The notes under the pieces: generated by a model | Database searches by the model: none | Told to the model about the DNA's origin: nothing | The model's input: the letters and a program-made list of their open reading frames with translations, nothing else | Program-made: the position numbers and the translations under genes | Part shown: in pieces, positions 1 through 12,242 of the stretch | Layout of the letters: each line of letters begins with the position of its first letter | How positions within the stretch are numbered: position 1 is the stretch's first letter | Source of the DNA: Carnegiea gigantea | Taxonomy: Eukaryota; Streptophyta; Magnoliopsida; Caryophyllales; Cactaceae | Direction: 5' to 3' | Assembly (NCBI GenBank): GCA_029747015.1 | Contig: JAKOGI010001182.1 | Location: forward strand, 1-64,000 | Length of the DNA: 64,000 nt

Positions 1-340
<340 letters not shown>

Positions 341-950
341 ACACATACAGGTGTGTGCACTTGCACACACAAAAATTGGAACTTCACCAACATCTTTTTT
401 TGGAAACTGTGGTTTTACCAAACTTTTTTCCTGAAAGCAACTAATTCAAACAGCTAACACAAATGGCTAATTCAAATTGCTAACAATTCATGCAAACAAC
501 TAACTGTTGAGACTTGAGAATTGTTTGTCGAACATGACCTTAATGTTGTTAGTATCGTATTTATGCATGTGGCACTTTAATTAGTCAGATGAGCTATTCA
601 TTGTGATTAACGAGCTCTTAATTACGGAGTTTGAGATGGGTTATTATTGTTTCTCTTCAATCTATTGGTGTGATTTATATAGGGAAATTCCGTAAAAAGA
701 CGAAATGAAGTGAGCTACTACGGGCGTGGTTCCAGCAACAAAGGGTTAGGGTCACAGAAGACAAGATCGTAAGACACCAAGTGATTTGCAAGACTACATA
801 TATTATGAAGCTACAACAAAAGACCTCCTTCATCTGACGCAGTACGAAAGGTCTCCTTAGGTAAACCTTATCCCATAGCCAATTATATCCCTTGCGTAAA
901 TTTTTCTTATGCACATAAACATTACCTTGGTGTTATTACCACAGTCGTGG
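341..950. other. unassigned intergenic DNA
   Basis: AT-rich single-copy-looking sequence between the TA tract and a Copia remnant. Short open frames here have no recognisable domain. The last ~100 bases may belong to the polyprotein upstream of the Copia reverse transcriptase, but stops in every frame leave nothing I can support. Confidence 0.5.
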
Positions 951-954
951 AGCC

Positions 955-3410
955 CATATATCTTCATGAGGCAGTTAAAGATGCCAATCGGAGAGAAGCA
1001 ACGGCTAAGGACATAGAGCCCGTTGAAGCAAATGAAAACTGGAAAATTCAAGACTTGCCTTTCGGAAAGAAACCCATTAATTGTAAGTGTTTATCTTGAG
1101 TTAAATATAAGTCAGATGGGTCCATTGAACGTTACAACGCGAGGCTTGTCATTCGAGAAGATCAGCTAGTAGAAGGGCTCAATTTTAATGGGACATTTGC
1201 ACCTGTAGCTAAGATGGCTGTGCATTATTTGTAGTCAATAGCAGTTGCTAGAGGAAAGGAGTTATATCAATTAGATGTCAATAAAGCTTTTCTACAAGGG
1301 GATTTACATGAAGAAGTTTACATAACCTTACCTCCAGGTTTTCAGTGCTCTGATCCTAAGAAGGTTTGTAAACTTCAAAAATCCTTTCATGTACTAAAAT
1401 AGGCACAACGACATTAGTTTGCCAAGATATCTTCAAAATTGGTGGATTATGATTTTTTGAGATCCTTTGTGGATTACTCATTATTAGACCTGTCAAAAAT
1501 TGATCCGACCCGAAAATCCGACCCGAACCCGCCCGAAAATATTGGGTTTTGAACACGATTTTGTCGACCCAAACTCGAAATAAATCGAAACCGAAAACCC
1601 GCAAATTAGCGGGTCAAACCCGACCCGAACCCAAACCCACCCGCTTAACCCGAATATTATATCCTTAGTTCTTTATTTTTCTCTAATTTATCTCTTTTAA
1701 CAATAATGGTTAGTCATTTTAATTGTGTATTTTGAAAAGACATTATATAACTATTGCATCTATTTGCAAATTAAATAGTAATAACCTTATTTTTCTTCTC
1801 CATTCTCTGAAAATAAAACCGTACACAACTTTTAAATGAAAAAACGTTAAAAATGGGTATAAAATTGCATGGAATAACTATCTAATCTTTTTTAAAAAGT
1901 TAATTTAAAAGAACACAAGTATTAAAGATGCAAAAGTCATACCATTATATAGTTAGTTTAACAAATCTATCTAATGTTTTAAAATTAATTAATTTGTAAT
2001 AATTTAAAATTTTGATGTTATAACTGCAAGATATATCTTGTACTTCTTTTATTTAATTTTATTTGATTTTCGTTTTGACTAGTCTTGAACTATGATACTA
2101 ACGGTAGAAAAACGACTAGTCGTATTTGTATTAGAGTCGGTCTATTAATAAAGTTTTACTTAATTGAACATTGGTAGGTTAGTTAACAAAAATATTAAAT
2201 CATTAAATAGGTTATTAGCGGTGAAACTGCTATAACCCATTAAAATTCTCTAGACGGGCTGCCCAATAAATGGTCGACCGACTTTTAACCTTCTTTTAAT
2301 ATACGGGTCGATCTACCCAAAATCAAGTGGGGCTTAATTGTTTATCTGGCCATGAAAGATGTTCATATATTATAATAAAATGTTTAAATATTTTAATATT
2401 CTTTTGAGAAATTACAATTATTATGCATTTTCATTAAATAATGACAATTTTGAGTGATAAATATGCAGAATTTTTGATTTTAAAAAAGAAAAATAACTCA
2501 CAGAAAAAGCGCTCTAAACCCCTTGGTTTGATCCGAAACCCGTAAAACCGAAATACACTAGAAATAATTCTGAGGTCTATGTTGAATTCAAGAAATATTT
2601 GAATAATTGCTTCCAGATTAAAGATTTGGGTCCTTTGAAATACTTTTTAGTAATTGAAGTAGCTAGCAGGACAAAAAGGTTACTTTTAGGTCAAAGAAAA
2701 TATGCCCTGAAAATTATTGAGGAGGGTTTCCAGTGGAAATAAATCACAAGCTTGTAATAGTTGCGAGACCATAGGTTGATGATCCCACATGATAAATGCA
2801 CCTTGTTGCGAGACTCATATGTTTGACGATATGTGGCCAGAACTGTGTTATGCAGTTCATGTATTGTCATAGTCGGTGCATAAGCCAAAGTAAGAACACA
2901 TGGAAGCTGCTAGACGAGTTCTAAAGTATTTAAAAGGGGTTCTAGGTCTAGGTTTGTTACTAAAAAGTAATTTTGACTTGAGGTTCTATGCTTACTGTGA
3001 ATTTGTTACTATTGATGGATCACCTGTCTATTAGAAAATAAAGAAACAAAGTAATGTCTCTAAATCTTCAACAGAAGCTAAGTGTCGCACTATGGCAACT
3101 GTAGCCAACAAGTTAATACGGATAAAATCATTTATTGCCTCTTTTTGGGCATTTTTGGATAAGCCTATTAAGCTTTATTGTGACAATCAGATAGCGCTGG
3201 ATATTGCTAAGAATCTAGTTTTTTTACGAACAAACGAAGCATATTGAAATCAATTTTCATTTTGTTCAGGAAAGGCTTATTTGTACGGATCCTAAAATTG
3301 ATCGTGCTCCATCTAAGTATCAGGTTGCCAACATCTTCACCATGCCTGTCAAGAAGTAAAAATTTCAGTTTCTCAAGTGCAAGTTAGGCATGATAAATCT
3401 CTATGCTCCA
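955..3410 (+). pseudogene. Copia pol remnant (reverse transcriptase + RNase H)
   Basis: Broken 3' half of a Ty1/Copia polyprotein. The reverse transcriptase starts near 955 (frame through EAVKDANRREA) and keeps LDVNKAFLQGDLHEEVY near 1275-1320, the usual Copia palm region. It stops near 1485 at DYSLL and resumes near 2563 with NNSEVYVEFKKYL and IKDLGPLKYF. The ~20 residues that should carry the catalytic YVDD box are missing, replaced by a foreign insertion. The RNase H part (about 2890-3350) includes the SSTEAK and CDNQ-type motifs and ends in LKCKLG, followed by a purine-rich TTGAGCGGGAG tract. Many stops and frameshifts mean it cannot be active. No 5' LTR, gag or integrase is seen, so the element is truncated on the left. 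Confidence 0.88.
1486..2562. mobile_element. simple-sequence-rich insertion in Copia reverse transcriptase
   Basis: About 1.08 kb sits exactly where the Copia reading frame breaks. Its left end is rich in repeated CCGACCCGAA/CCCGAACCC units (1500-1640), and its right end repeats GATCCGAAACCCG (2530-2550). Such (GGGTTC)n-rich ends are typical of a class of plant non-autonomous DNA elements, often hAT-related. I could not find a convincing terminal inverted repeat or target duplication, so the class is open. It contains no coding capacity. Confidence 0.55.
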
Positions 3411-3600
3411 ACTTGAGCGGGAGAATTAGGAAACAAAATAAATATGTGATATTTTGTTATTATTATTCTTATTATTTGCTATTCTTGGGCTGCAAGTTAG
3501 GACGATGGCATGTGGCTTCTGCTTTCCACTTGTATATACATATTCTCTTGTATTGCCACCCATGGCCGATCAACGGGAATAACATCGTCTTCAATTTTAC
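3405..3600 (+). mobile_element. probable 3' LTR fragment of the Copia remnant
   Basis: Directly after the RNase H end and the purine tract (TTGAGCGGGAG near 3412), the sequence becomes T-rich and includes GCATGTGGCTTCTGC and a TATATACATATTCTC stretch, a composition typical of short Copia LTRs. There is no second copy in the window, so both ends are guesses. Confidence 0.4.
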
Positions 3601-5276
3601 CAAATATTTATCCTTCAAGTATTTTTAAATCTTTATTCATGTAAGAAAATGCTCCTAAATGCATCAGAGGATCGTGCTTAATTAGTTCACAAATAAATTT
3701 CCTTCAACCATTTCATCATCTGCCAGATTTGGAGAATGTTATGTTCTCTCTTTGAGTGAAGAGGATAAGCTCCAAGTTTCCACCATTGTTTAAAGTGGCA
3801 AAAAAGGTGCCAAGTCAACAAGGGGCATATCTATAGCCAGCCTAGTGGTGGACACCACTAATAGTAAAAAATGTATAATTGGCTAATTTAAGGACAGAAT
3901 ACATAATGTCAATGGACACCCCTGAAAGTGGCTAAAAAGCCCTTTAACCATTGATCTGCCAGCTTGGACCTGCTTGCCCTTTCAATTTTTGTAATTGGAC
4001 TGGTCCAAACAATAACTCAGCAGCCCCTACATTTTCAATCTTTTCTTAATTTTAAAAAAAAAGCAAATTTTGGAGCAGATTCAAGAAAATATGAGTCTGG
4101 CCCTTCAATTCCTCCTTCAACATCTCACTCTCAGTCTCAAGCTCTTCCTCTCGCTATTCTCCATGGCTCCACTTGACACCAATAGTCTTGACCTAGATCC
4201 TAGCCAGACCCACATGCCTTACCCTCCCATCAACCATCGAAAAATCGCTGACGTGCCCCCTTTGACTTCTGGCCTTCATCAGGTCTTCTTCAATCTTCAA
4301 CTTCTCAATACTTTCGCTCAATCGCTCTCCTTTACTCGACCCAAATCCTAGCACCTCACACCCCCACTAGCCACCGGAAAGATGCCGCCGAGCCGCCAGC
4401 AACCTGTCAACACTGCCACTAGCCCACTGCCGAGTTAGCCACTCAGGTTAGGATTTTGATTTGAACTTGAACAGTTAAAATTAAATTTTATTTTGCTTGA
4501 ATTACTTCTAATTTCTTGCAACCTTGCTTCTCACTTTATACTATGTAGATGGAGATTGTTTGATGAAGCTTGGTTAGTGAATTGGCTAATGATTGTTAAT
4601 TGGTTATCCTGTTAATATGTTATATGAATATATGCTTTTGTAAACTTGAAATTGTCAAATTTAGTGATTGAGAATTGATATTTGACAAATCCTTGTGTTG
4701 TTGTGTGTCTATAAAGTTTGAATAATGAGAAGAATTTGTCAAGTGACTTGTGCTAAGTGAATATGCAATTAGTTGATTTCATATGTGACTTGTGCTTACA
4801 GTGTATTGCTTAATAGTTGATCTCATAGCTTAGTTGATCCCATAGGTGAGTTTGTTTCTCTGTTTTTTTGTTTTTTAAGTTTTATATGAATGTTTATAGG
4901 TAGATACCCCTATTCTGATACTCTAGATCTGCCACTTCAAGTCAGCCCATTGTGTTGACCAAGGGCACCAGGTCCTTTTCAACTAATTATGTTAGCTTGA
5001 CAGAGGTTAAGGTATTTTTTTTAGGTTTGTCATTTAATTTCCAGCTTACGTTAGCCTTATAGATGACTTAATTTGATAAACTTCAATTTTGAGTCCATGA
5101 TTAACTTAACGTAAGCATTTTTTGAACTTTCCTGATCACTAAGGAAGATTGCTAGTTTTGTTAAGGAATTCCGGCTGCCATACTTGTCTGTAGAACATAC
5201 CTGATGTATGAATAAAAGAGAGTTTTACCTTGTTTCTCTCAAATGTCCTCACGTATGGCACAATGAACCATATATA
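3601..5276. other. unassigned DNA with two short open frames
   Basis: No domain is recognisable. Overlapping open frames at 3964-4351 are Ser/Pro/Leu-rich low-complexity translations over a C-rich stretch. They could be a decayed exon or a retroelement leader, but no splice structure, start context or conserved motif supports either. The remainder is AT-rich and featureless. Confidence 0.5.
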
Positions 5277-7185
5277 TCTTTATATAATAAACGTAAAAAT
5301 GTATAAGCGCTTGAGAAAGCTTCCCTTTTCTAATTCTAAAATCTCAAGCAATAGTACTTATAAACCGTTGATCATTCTACAACATAAATCTTAGCCATTA
5401 AGGTCCTGAGTACATTTGGCCTCAGGTTCGATTATCCCTTTCCTTATTGTATTGTACTGCTTTTATGGCTTATTTGAAACCAAAAAAAAAAAAATATAAA
5501 TCTTACCCTTTAGATTATTTTTAGTTTTTTGGGGAAAAAAATCAAATCCCATACTTGCCTCAATATCACAACTCCTGTAGCTCCCTTTCTTCAGTTTAGT
5601 CGTTATCTCATCAATTTTCATAGGCCAATAGGTTATATAGTTAAATTTTTTTTAAAAAAAATAAAAGATCACCCAATAAATTATATGTAAAGTTGAAAAT
5701 GTTAACATTTTCAGACTTAAATATTGTTTCCACACAAAATTATAAAAACAAACCAGATTCAACTTTGAAAACATCAACTTCAATTTTCATGCATATATTA
5801 GAAAGATAATAATGAAGTTCATTCCTAAAAAGAATAAGTAACTACGTTTAAATTATTTTGTGGAGGACAGAAAACTTTAGCTACATTTATAAGTGATCTA
5901 TGAATCCTAAGAATAAAAAGTAAAATAATGTATAAGTAGTATATATAGTAAAAATTAGAATATATGTTTTATTTGTTTGGAGTTCACTGCTATATTCTAA
6001 ATGATGATTTTAATTAGTTTTAATACTTAAATATTATGATTAATTATTTTTGATGCAAGATATGACTAACTTTTATTATTCAACTCATAATTTCTTTTTT
6101 TTTGACAATAACATAGGATTGTTTTCCTATTAAAAAAAGAAGAAAAGGAGATAATTAATTTTAAATATTTTATTTCTAGAGCAGTGAAAATAATAGCTAT
6201 TTATGGTACTTATTCTATGAATTTTTATAATAAAAATGACTAAAACATATTATGTGAAGATTACGTAACAATGTATACAATTGCATTATTGATCAGTAGA
6301 GTTGCATTATACAGAAAGAAAAGGCTCTTGAAACTTCTAACATTAGGATTTTAGAACTTCTAATGCATAAATTTTGGTCCCCAATGTTGCGGAAGACTGA
6401 TAGTTCAAGTACTTATCTTATATTTCAACCCATGTAAGTATTGGACTACATGTTAGTAGGAGCAGTTTAAAATTCCGATAAACATATGAATATTAAATCA
6501 AAGAGTACATTAAACCCTAGCACAATAGTCTTAAACCCATAAGCTATAATCTTCAAACCAACCGTAAACCTGAAAACTCTTGAGGCCTGCACCCTAACCT
6601 AGCTTTGCATAGGATCACATTTAAAAAAATAAAAATTATATGATCATATTGATGATAGTTTTTTTGACTTTCTGTAGTTTTAAAAATAAAATATAAGGAA
6701 TAAAAATAGTTTCAAATTTTAAGAAGACAAGAGTTATAGTTTCAAATTTTAAGAAGACAAGAGTTAAATTTATAATAAAATCTTTAATGTTTTACTCTTT
6801 TTGGGTATTAGTTATTGTGCATTGTTTTGTTTTAATTCTACTCCTTAATATTTTGCTCTATGTGTATATTTAATTATCTATGTTGTGTTTTTTATTGCAT
6901 AATTTTATCATATTATCATTGCTATACATTATGTATTTTTTGAAATTTGCAATATCTCTATCCAAATTCATATCTAATGTCCTCCTGATGTGCTTTTGAG
7001 GGATTGAATATATTAATTTTTCTATTGAAATAGAAATTATGATAAGAACAAATTTTCACTATTTACATTGTGAACTAAAATTAATTATTTGGACTATCAA
7101 ATTATTTTTTTATTTTAAAATTAATTATATCTAAGTTATATTTTAAAATTTCAATGGCTCGTGCAAGAGCACGAGTACAAACTAG
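5277..7185 (+). mobile_element. non-autonomous Helitron-like element
   Basis: The 3' end has the Helitron signature. A perfect 7-bp stem (CTCGTGC 7158-7164, loop AAGA, GCACGAG 7169-7175) is followed 6 bases later by CTAG (7182-7185) and then T. The proposed 5' end is TCTTTATATAATAAAC at 5277, preceded by A, giving the A|TC...CTAG|T arrangement expected of Helitrons, which make no target duplication. About 1.9 kb with no helicase or Rep coding capacity, so it would depend on an autonomous partner. The 3' end is well supported. The 5' end is inferred from its TC start and A/T-rich context only. Confidence 0.6.
6708..6766. repeat. two-copy 30-bp tandem duplication
   Basis: The unit AGTTTCAAATTTTAAG... 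ending AAGAGTTAT occurs twice head-to-tail with essentially no divergence. It lies inside the Helitron-like element and is probably a recent replication-slippage event. Confidence 0.9.
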
Positions 7186-7318
7186 TAATAAAAAGTAAAT
7201 ACATGTGTCTGAAATCGTTTGAATTTCTCAATTCTTAGATCTTAATTAACCAAACGCATATATAAATACAAAGTTCCATCCTAAAAATCAACTCATAATT
7301 GATAAAGTGACTCATGCC

Positions 7319-7320
<2 letters not shown>

Positions 7321-7370
<50 letters not shown>
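7321..7370. repeat. (ATT)n microsatellite
   Basis: About 16 perfect ATT units, followed by T-rich sequence. Encodes a poly-Ile artefact on the minus strand. Confidence 0.97.
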
Positions 7371-7371
<1 letters not shown>

Positions 7372-8029
7372 TTTGTTTTTTTGTTTTTTTTTTTTTCAAA
7401 ATGACTTGTTCTCTTCAACTTTTGTTTTTTACAATAAGTTTCATTCAGTTCAGAAAGAAAGAATGAGCCCAATTTGGCAAAAATAAGCCTTGGTCTGTTC
7501 AATTCAAGGAAAATCAGTTCTCTACGAAAAGTTCTGTTGGGATAAATTCATTGAAATTATGTTCAAAAGAACATGACTTGAGTTTATTCAGCTTAGTTCA
7601 AAAAAAAGTTCAGTTATGTTCAGCTCAAAAAAATAAGTTTAGATTAGTAAAAATAACTTTAGTTCGATAAAAATAAACTCATTTTCACTTTAATAACTTC
7701 AGTTTAGATTATAAATCGAATAACAAGTAAAAAAATATAAGTTCTTAAAAAATACTTATTTTCTTAATATGGGCAAGATCCACTTTGACAATTAACAACC
7801 ATAAATATAAGGCACTTTCTAACAAACATGCAAGTCAGACAACTTTCTATAACATGCTGAGCTTTCAATTCAGTTGAAGCAGTGCAACACTGCCGACAGC
7901 CGAGGTATTTTTCACTTGTAGAATATTGGAATTCATCCGATCAGCACGTAGCATGGGGGTTGCTGGAAGTCCGGTAATTCATTATTGAGGTGACCCAGAA
8001 CCTCATCCTTCATTTTAACACTTATATAA
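7372..8029. other. unassigned AT-rich DNA
   Basis: Contains many short AATAAGTTTAG / AACTTTAGTTC words in both orientations between about 7440 and 7720, suggesting a decayed foldback element, but no clear termini. No gene. Confidence 0.45.
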
Positions 8030-8217
8030 TGTTTGATTGAATATAATCAGTTTCGTAATGTCACGGGTTGGAACTTTGAAATCGGTCGCTGATACAATTA
8101 GGATAAACTGTCCACAATACATTTCTTGGAGTAAGGCCCTTCTCCAGATCCTGCGTAAACGCGGGGTGGTTGTGCACCGGACTATCTTTTATTTTCATTG
8201 CTTGTTTGATTATATAA
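8030..8217 (+). mobile_element. tRNA-derived SINE (Au-like), 5'-truncated, with TSD
   Basis: The body (8047-8202) has a B-box-like GGTTGGAAC at 8066-8074, a middle CCTGCGTAAACGCGGGG and a 3' GTGCACCGGAC followed by a T run. From memory this order matches the widespread plant Au-type SINE, whose 3' end reads GTGCACCGGGCTGCCC. The A box is not recognisable, so the 5' end is truncated or decayed. The body is flanked by matching 15-17 bp direct repeats, TGTTTGATT(GA)ATATAA at 8030-8046 and 8203-8217. This is the expected target duplication for LINE-driven retroposition. Confidence 0.78.
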
Positions 8218-8693
8218 AAATATTACAATAAAAGGACTATCTTATAATTATAATTATCACCAACTAAATAATTATAATTATATTACAAAATTAATTATAT
8301 TATATATTCATTATATTATACCTCATCAAATATCACATTAGTTCTTTGATAAATGCAATATCCATCGATGAGACGTGTTTGGGAACAAAATTACCTCATC
8401 CTGTCACTATTGCCACAGCCAGGCTACGGTGAAAACATCTATTGGCCAAGCCCTTGGATTGTTATCATGTCAGCAAACTATTCAAGTATTCATCATCGGC
8501 CACTTGTGCAAAGTAATTGTGCGCTTCACTTGGCCTTAACAAATTTGATCTTTAATCCAAAATACAATGCGTTGTCTCAAAATCACGGCCTGACAAGACA
8601 ATGGTGCGCATAATTTTAACTTTGTCTCGTTCTTGATAGGAATAAAAACATCCTTTCAAGCAAAGTGTCCCCTTCACCTCTAAATGGAATTCT
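8218..8693. other. unassigned DNA
   Basis: AT-rich (8230-8330 is ATTATAATTA-like) followed by single-copy-looking sequence. An 86-codon open frame at 8353-8613 has no recognisable domain or start context and is not called. Confidence 0.5.
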
Positions 8694-9091
8694 TTAGGCT
8701 TTGTTTATACCTTAAAAAATTTGATGAAAAGAAAAAAAATTGAGAAAGTTACTTTTTTTCTTGTGTTTGGCTTAGAGAAAATCACAAAGAAAAAAAATAT
8801 GGAGGAAAGTTAGGTGAAAAATTTGCTAGAAACAAGTGATAAAATTTTCCTCATAAAATTGTGAGGAAAGTTTGAGGAAAATTTTTAACCTTCTCCAATC
8901 TCATCACTGAGATGACATCAATATGATTTAAGTAGCTTATCAAAATTCAAATTTTTATTAAAATTCTTATATTTTTTCCTCAATCCAAACAAAAGAAAAA
9001 AACTCATTTTCTCCATACTTTTTTTTCTTTCACATTTTTTTCCTTCAACTTTTCTATCTACCAAATTTTCTAAGGACCAAACAGAGCCTTA
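8694..9091. mobile_element. Tourist/Harbinger-like MITE
   Basis: Element 8697-9088 (392 bp) has terminal inverted repeats of about 30 bp. The left end is GGCTTTGTTTATACCTTA and the reverse complement of the right end is GGCTCTGTTTGGTCCTTA. The 3-bp target duplication TTA lies at 8694-8696 and 9089-9091. TIR form, size and TTA duplication are those of PIF/Harbinger-mobilised MITEs. No coding capacity. Confidence 0.88.
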
Positions 9092-9823
9092 AAGAGTCTG
9101 ATATCTATTGGAATAATATTCATCTCCAACCTTATCATGCTCGAAATTAACCTTGATCGATCATATAGAATAATAGAATGATGATAGAGATCTTCAGTTA
9201 AAAGAAAAAATTGACTTAGTTCCAGTTAAATTTATATGTTAAATGTTTAAAATTTCCATATTAATAGTTATAATAACTTCTCATTATTGCATTAAAATTG
9301 ACTAGCTATATCCGTGGATATATAAGGCACCCTATAACATTTTTTAACTAGTTAAAGTTGCAAATGATTTGATGATTTTCTTTAATATATGAGTACCTTG
9401 ACCTTACACAAATAAATTCAACAATTAATTTTCATTTGTTTAGTGCATGATATGTCAACTTTTAGATAGTTTGAAGGGCACACTTTGTTTGAACTTAGGA
9501 GCTTCATCATTCCTGTGAATAATATCAGTGGACCTAGTGATTAAGATCGGCCCAGTGATAAGTGGTTTGATCAATCTAATCATTACAATTTCGACATAGA
9601 GAAGGCCCAATTCATTGACATAGAATATCAACTTAAAAGAAGAGCAACTGATTAAATTTTGTAGTATGTGCTTTTGTCAGTATCCCACTTACTAGCTTCG
9701 CACATATACGTTTTGAAAATTAGCTTTTTTTCTATAAATCAAAGTACATATGTGTGACCATCGTTCCTTATAAATCGAGGAGGGTTGACAATGCATTCAT
9801 GGTGGTCGATCATCTAACTGTCT
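9092..9823. other. unassigned DNA
   Basis: No domain, repeat boundary or RNA gene recognised. It is the left flank of the Copia insertion. Confidence 0.5.
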
Positions 9824-9828
9824 TTAGT

Positions 9829-10048
9829 TGAAGATTTCGATGATCGCGGGAAAATTTTGTATATTCTTCATTCATACATTGGATGTATATATAATACATT
9901 CAGGTGTAAGTTTAGGTACAATAGGAGATCAAAGTACAATAGGAATCTACCACATAGATGCTAAAAAAGGATAAAACTCTATCTCTATCTTCTACCATCT
10001 CAATTACAGTAGGTATCAAATATATACAAATAAAATTATATTTCAACA
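9829..10048 (-). repeat. 3' LTR of Copia 9829-14800
   Basis: On the + strand it reads TGAAGATTTCG...TTTCAACA, so both ends keep TG/CA. It aligns over its length with 14581-14800. Confidence 0.96.
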
Positions 10049-10064
10049 CTCCCCCTCAAGTTGG
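10049..10064 (-). promoter_or_regulatory. polypurine tract
   Basis: Minus strand CCAACTTGAGGGGGAG directly abuts the 3' LTR and would prime plus-strand DNA synthesis. The stop codon of the polyprotein (TGA) lies inside this tract. Confidence 0.93.
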
Positions 10065-12221
10065 AGTATGGAAGTTCGAAATACCCAACTTGGATAGTAT
10101 GTCAATGAAGGAGCGAGCAGCAAGAGATTTGGTGAATATATTTGCTAATTGGTGTTTAATAGGAACATAGCGAGTATCAATCACACCAGATTGTAACTTT
10201 TCACGAATGAAGTGGCAATCAATTTCTATATGCTTTGTTCGTTCATGAAACACAGGATTACCGGCAATATGAATAGTAGCTTGATTGTCACAATACAATA
10301 TAGCTGGTTTATAATGATAGACATGTAAGTCACGCAACAAATTACGTAACCAAACCAATTCACTGGTCGTAGTAGCCATAGCACGGTATGCTACCTTGGC
10401 AGAGGATCGAGAAACGACGGGCTGTTTCTTAGAACGCCAAGATATTGGAGGTCCACCAAGGAAAATATGGTACCCTGTTGTACTATGACGTGTTGCAGGG
10501 CAACCTGCCCAATCTGTATCGCAATAAGCAAAAAGGCGCAGTTCTCCTGTAGAAGGCAGGAAAATACCTTGACCTGGGGCTCCTTTTAAATATCGCACAA
10601 CACGAAGAGCAGCATCAAAATGACTTTGTCGAGGTTGATGCATAAATTGACTTAGAAGATGAATAGCATAAGAGATATCTGGACGAGTCACAGTTAAGTA
10701 TAAAAGTCGACCAATCAAATGCCGATATTGTGCCGCATCATGATACAAAGGTCCTTGATCAGAAGCCAAAATTTGTCTCTGGTCCATAGGAGTGGAAGAA
10801 GATTTTGCGACAGATAACCCAACTTCTTGTAAAATGTCTATTGTGCACTTAGGTTGACTTAAAACAATTCCCGATGGGGACCGAGCTACTTTAATGCCTA
10901 AAAAATATTTTAACAGCCCAAGATATTTGATGCCAAACTTCACATTCAGGAGTTGCTTAAGCACGGTTATATGTTCTGGATCATTGCCAATGATGAGGAA
11001 ATCATGCACATAAGTTAAAATAGCTATGAAGTAATTACCACGTTGAGAAGTGAACAATGAATAATCATTTCGTGATTGCATAAAACCAGCTACAGTTAGA
11101 AGGGTTGTGAACTTATGATGCCAACTACGGGAGGCTTGTTTTAGCACATACAATGATTTGTGGAGTTGACAAACTCTATTGTCGTTATCACGTGCAAATT
11201 CTTGTGGGAGTTTCATGTATATCTCTTCATCAAGATCCCCGTGTAGGAATGCATTGTTTACATGTAGTTGGACTACCTCCCAATTTCGATGGGCAGCAAC
11301 GGCAAGGAGAGTACGTACAGTGATAACTTTGACAACTTGAGCAAAAGTTTCGCCATAGTCGACACCTTTGATTTGTTTGTCACCTCGTATCACCAATCTA
11401 GCTTTAAAGCATTCAATACTACCGTCTGGCTTCTACTTCACCTTGTAGACCCACTTTGAGTCAAGAGGATGTTTTTCTGGAGGTAAAGATTCCAAACTTC
11501 AAGTATTGTTAGCCTCCAATGCAGCAATCTTAGCGCTCACAGCATCACGCCACCGAGGATCGTTGACTGCCTGTGAAAAATGTTTGGGCTCATATACAGA
11601 AGATATGGCCCCTAGAAAGGCACGGTGAGCAACACTAAATTTTTCATAGGAGACATAATGTGTCATAGGACAATACACACCTAAGTTAGCTGAAGAAGTG
11701 GGTGTCATAGGCGGGGCTATAGAGGATGGCATATCTACTACATAATCTTGCAATTTTGCTGGCAAAACCCGAGCACGTGTGGGACGTGCTCGAGGATGCC
11801 GATCACCAGTAGTGGATGGCAACTCATTAGCAATGGGTGCATTAATATTTTCTATAGTGTTAGAACAACCTGGTGAGGTTCCTGTCATACCATCAGCTGT
11901 GTGAACATTTTCTCCCATGTTAGAACCCTCTGATGAGGTCCTTCTCACACCATTAGCGCCATCACCATCAAGGAAACCATCATTGTCAATCTCAGAAAGA
12001 CTCCCCCTTTCTACATGTGTCTCCCTTATGGAAGTATTTGTGTTATCTAAGGTCTCATCACTCACATTCTCAACACTAGTCTGAGTAAAATCGTCTAATG
12101 GACGCGTATTATGTTCAGGAGTAGTGCTGGGGTCTTGGGTGGGAATGTCAAGATCAAGACCGGGGAATTTATCTTCATAAAAGATAACATCACAACTCAT
12201 AGAAAACTTACGTTCTTGCAA
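10056..12221 (-). pseudogene. Copia reverse transcriptase and RNase H
   Basis: C-terminal half of the polyprotein in two open pieces (12221-11499 and 11396-10056). The first is the Ser/Thr-rich linker ending in the RT entrance (AVNDPRWRDAVSAKIAALE). The second starts with the KGVDYGETFAQVVK motif and continues through the palm, the RNase H (DTDWAGCPATRHSTTGY, then YCDNQATIHIA) and a C-terminus ending HTPT at the polypurine tract. The normal YVDD catalytic box reads YVHD (codon at 11004-11006), which removes an essential metal-binding Asp. Stops near 11400-11500 separate the two pieces. Confidence 0.95.
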
Positions 12222-12242
12222 AGAATAAACCCAGTATCCCTT

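Noticed and set aside
3964..4351. Overlapping Ser/Pro/Leu-rich open frames considered as a first exon of a host gene
   Set aside because: Low-complexity, two frames equally open, no domain, and no convincing downstream exon or splice consensus.
8047..8110. Possible functional tRNA gene
   Set aside because: Only a degenerate B box is present, no A box or cloverleaf; it is the head of a SINE.
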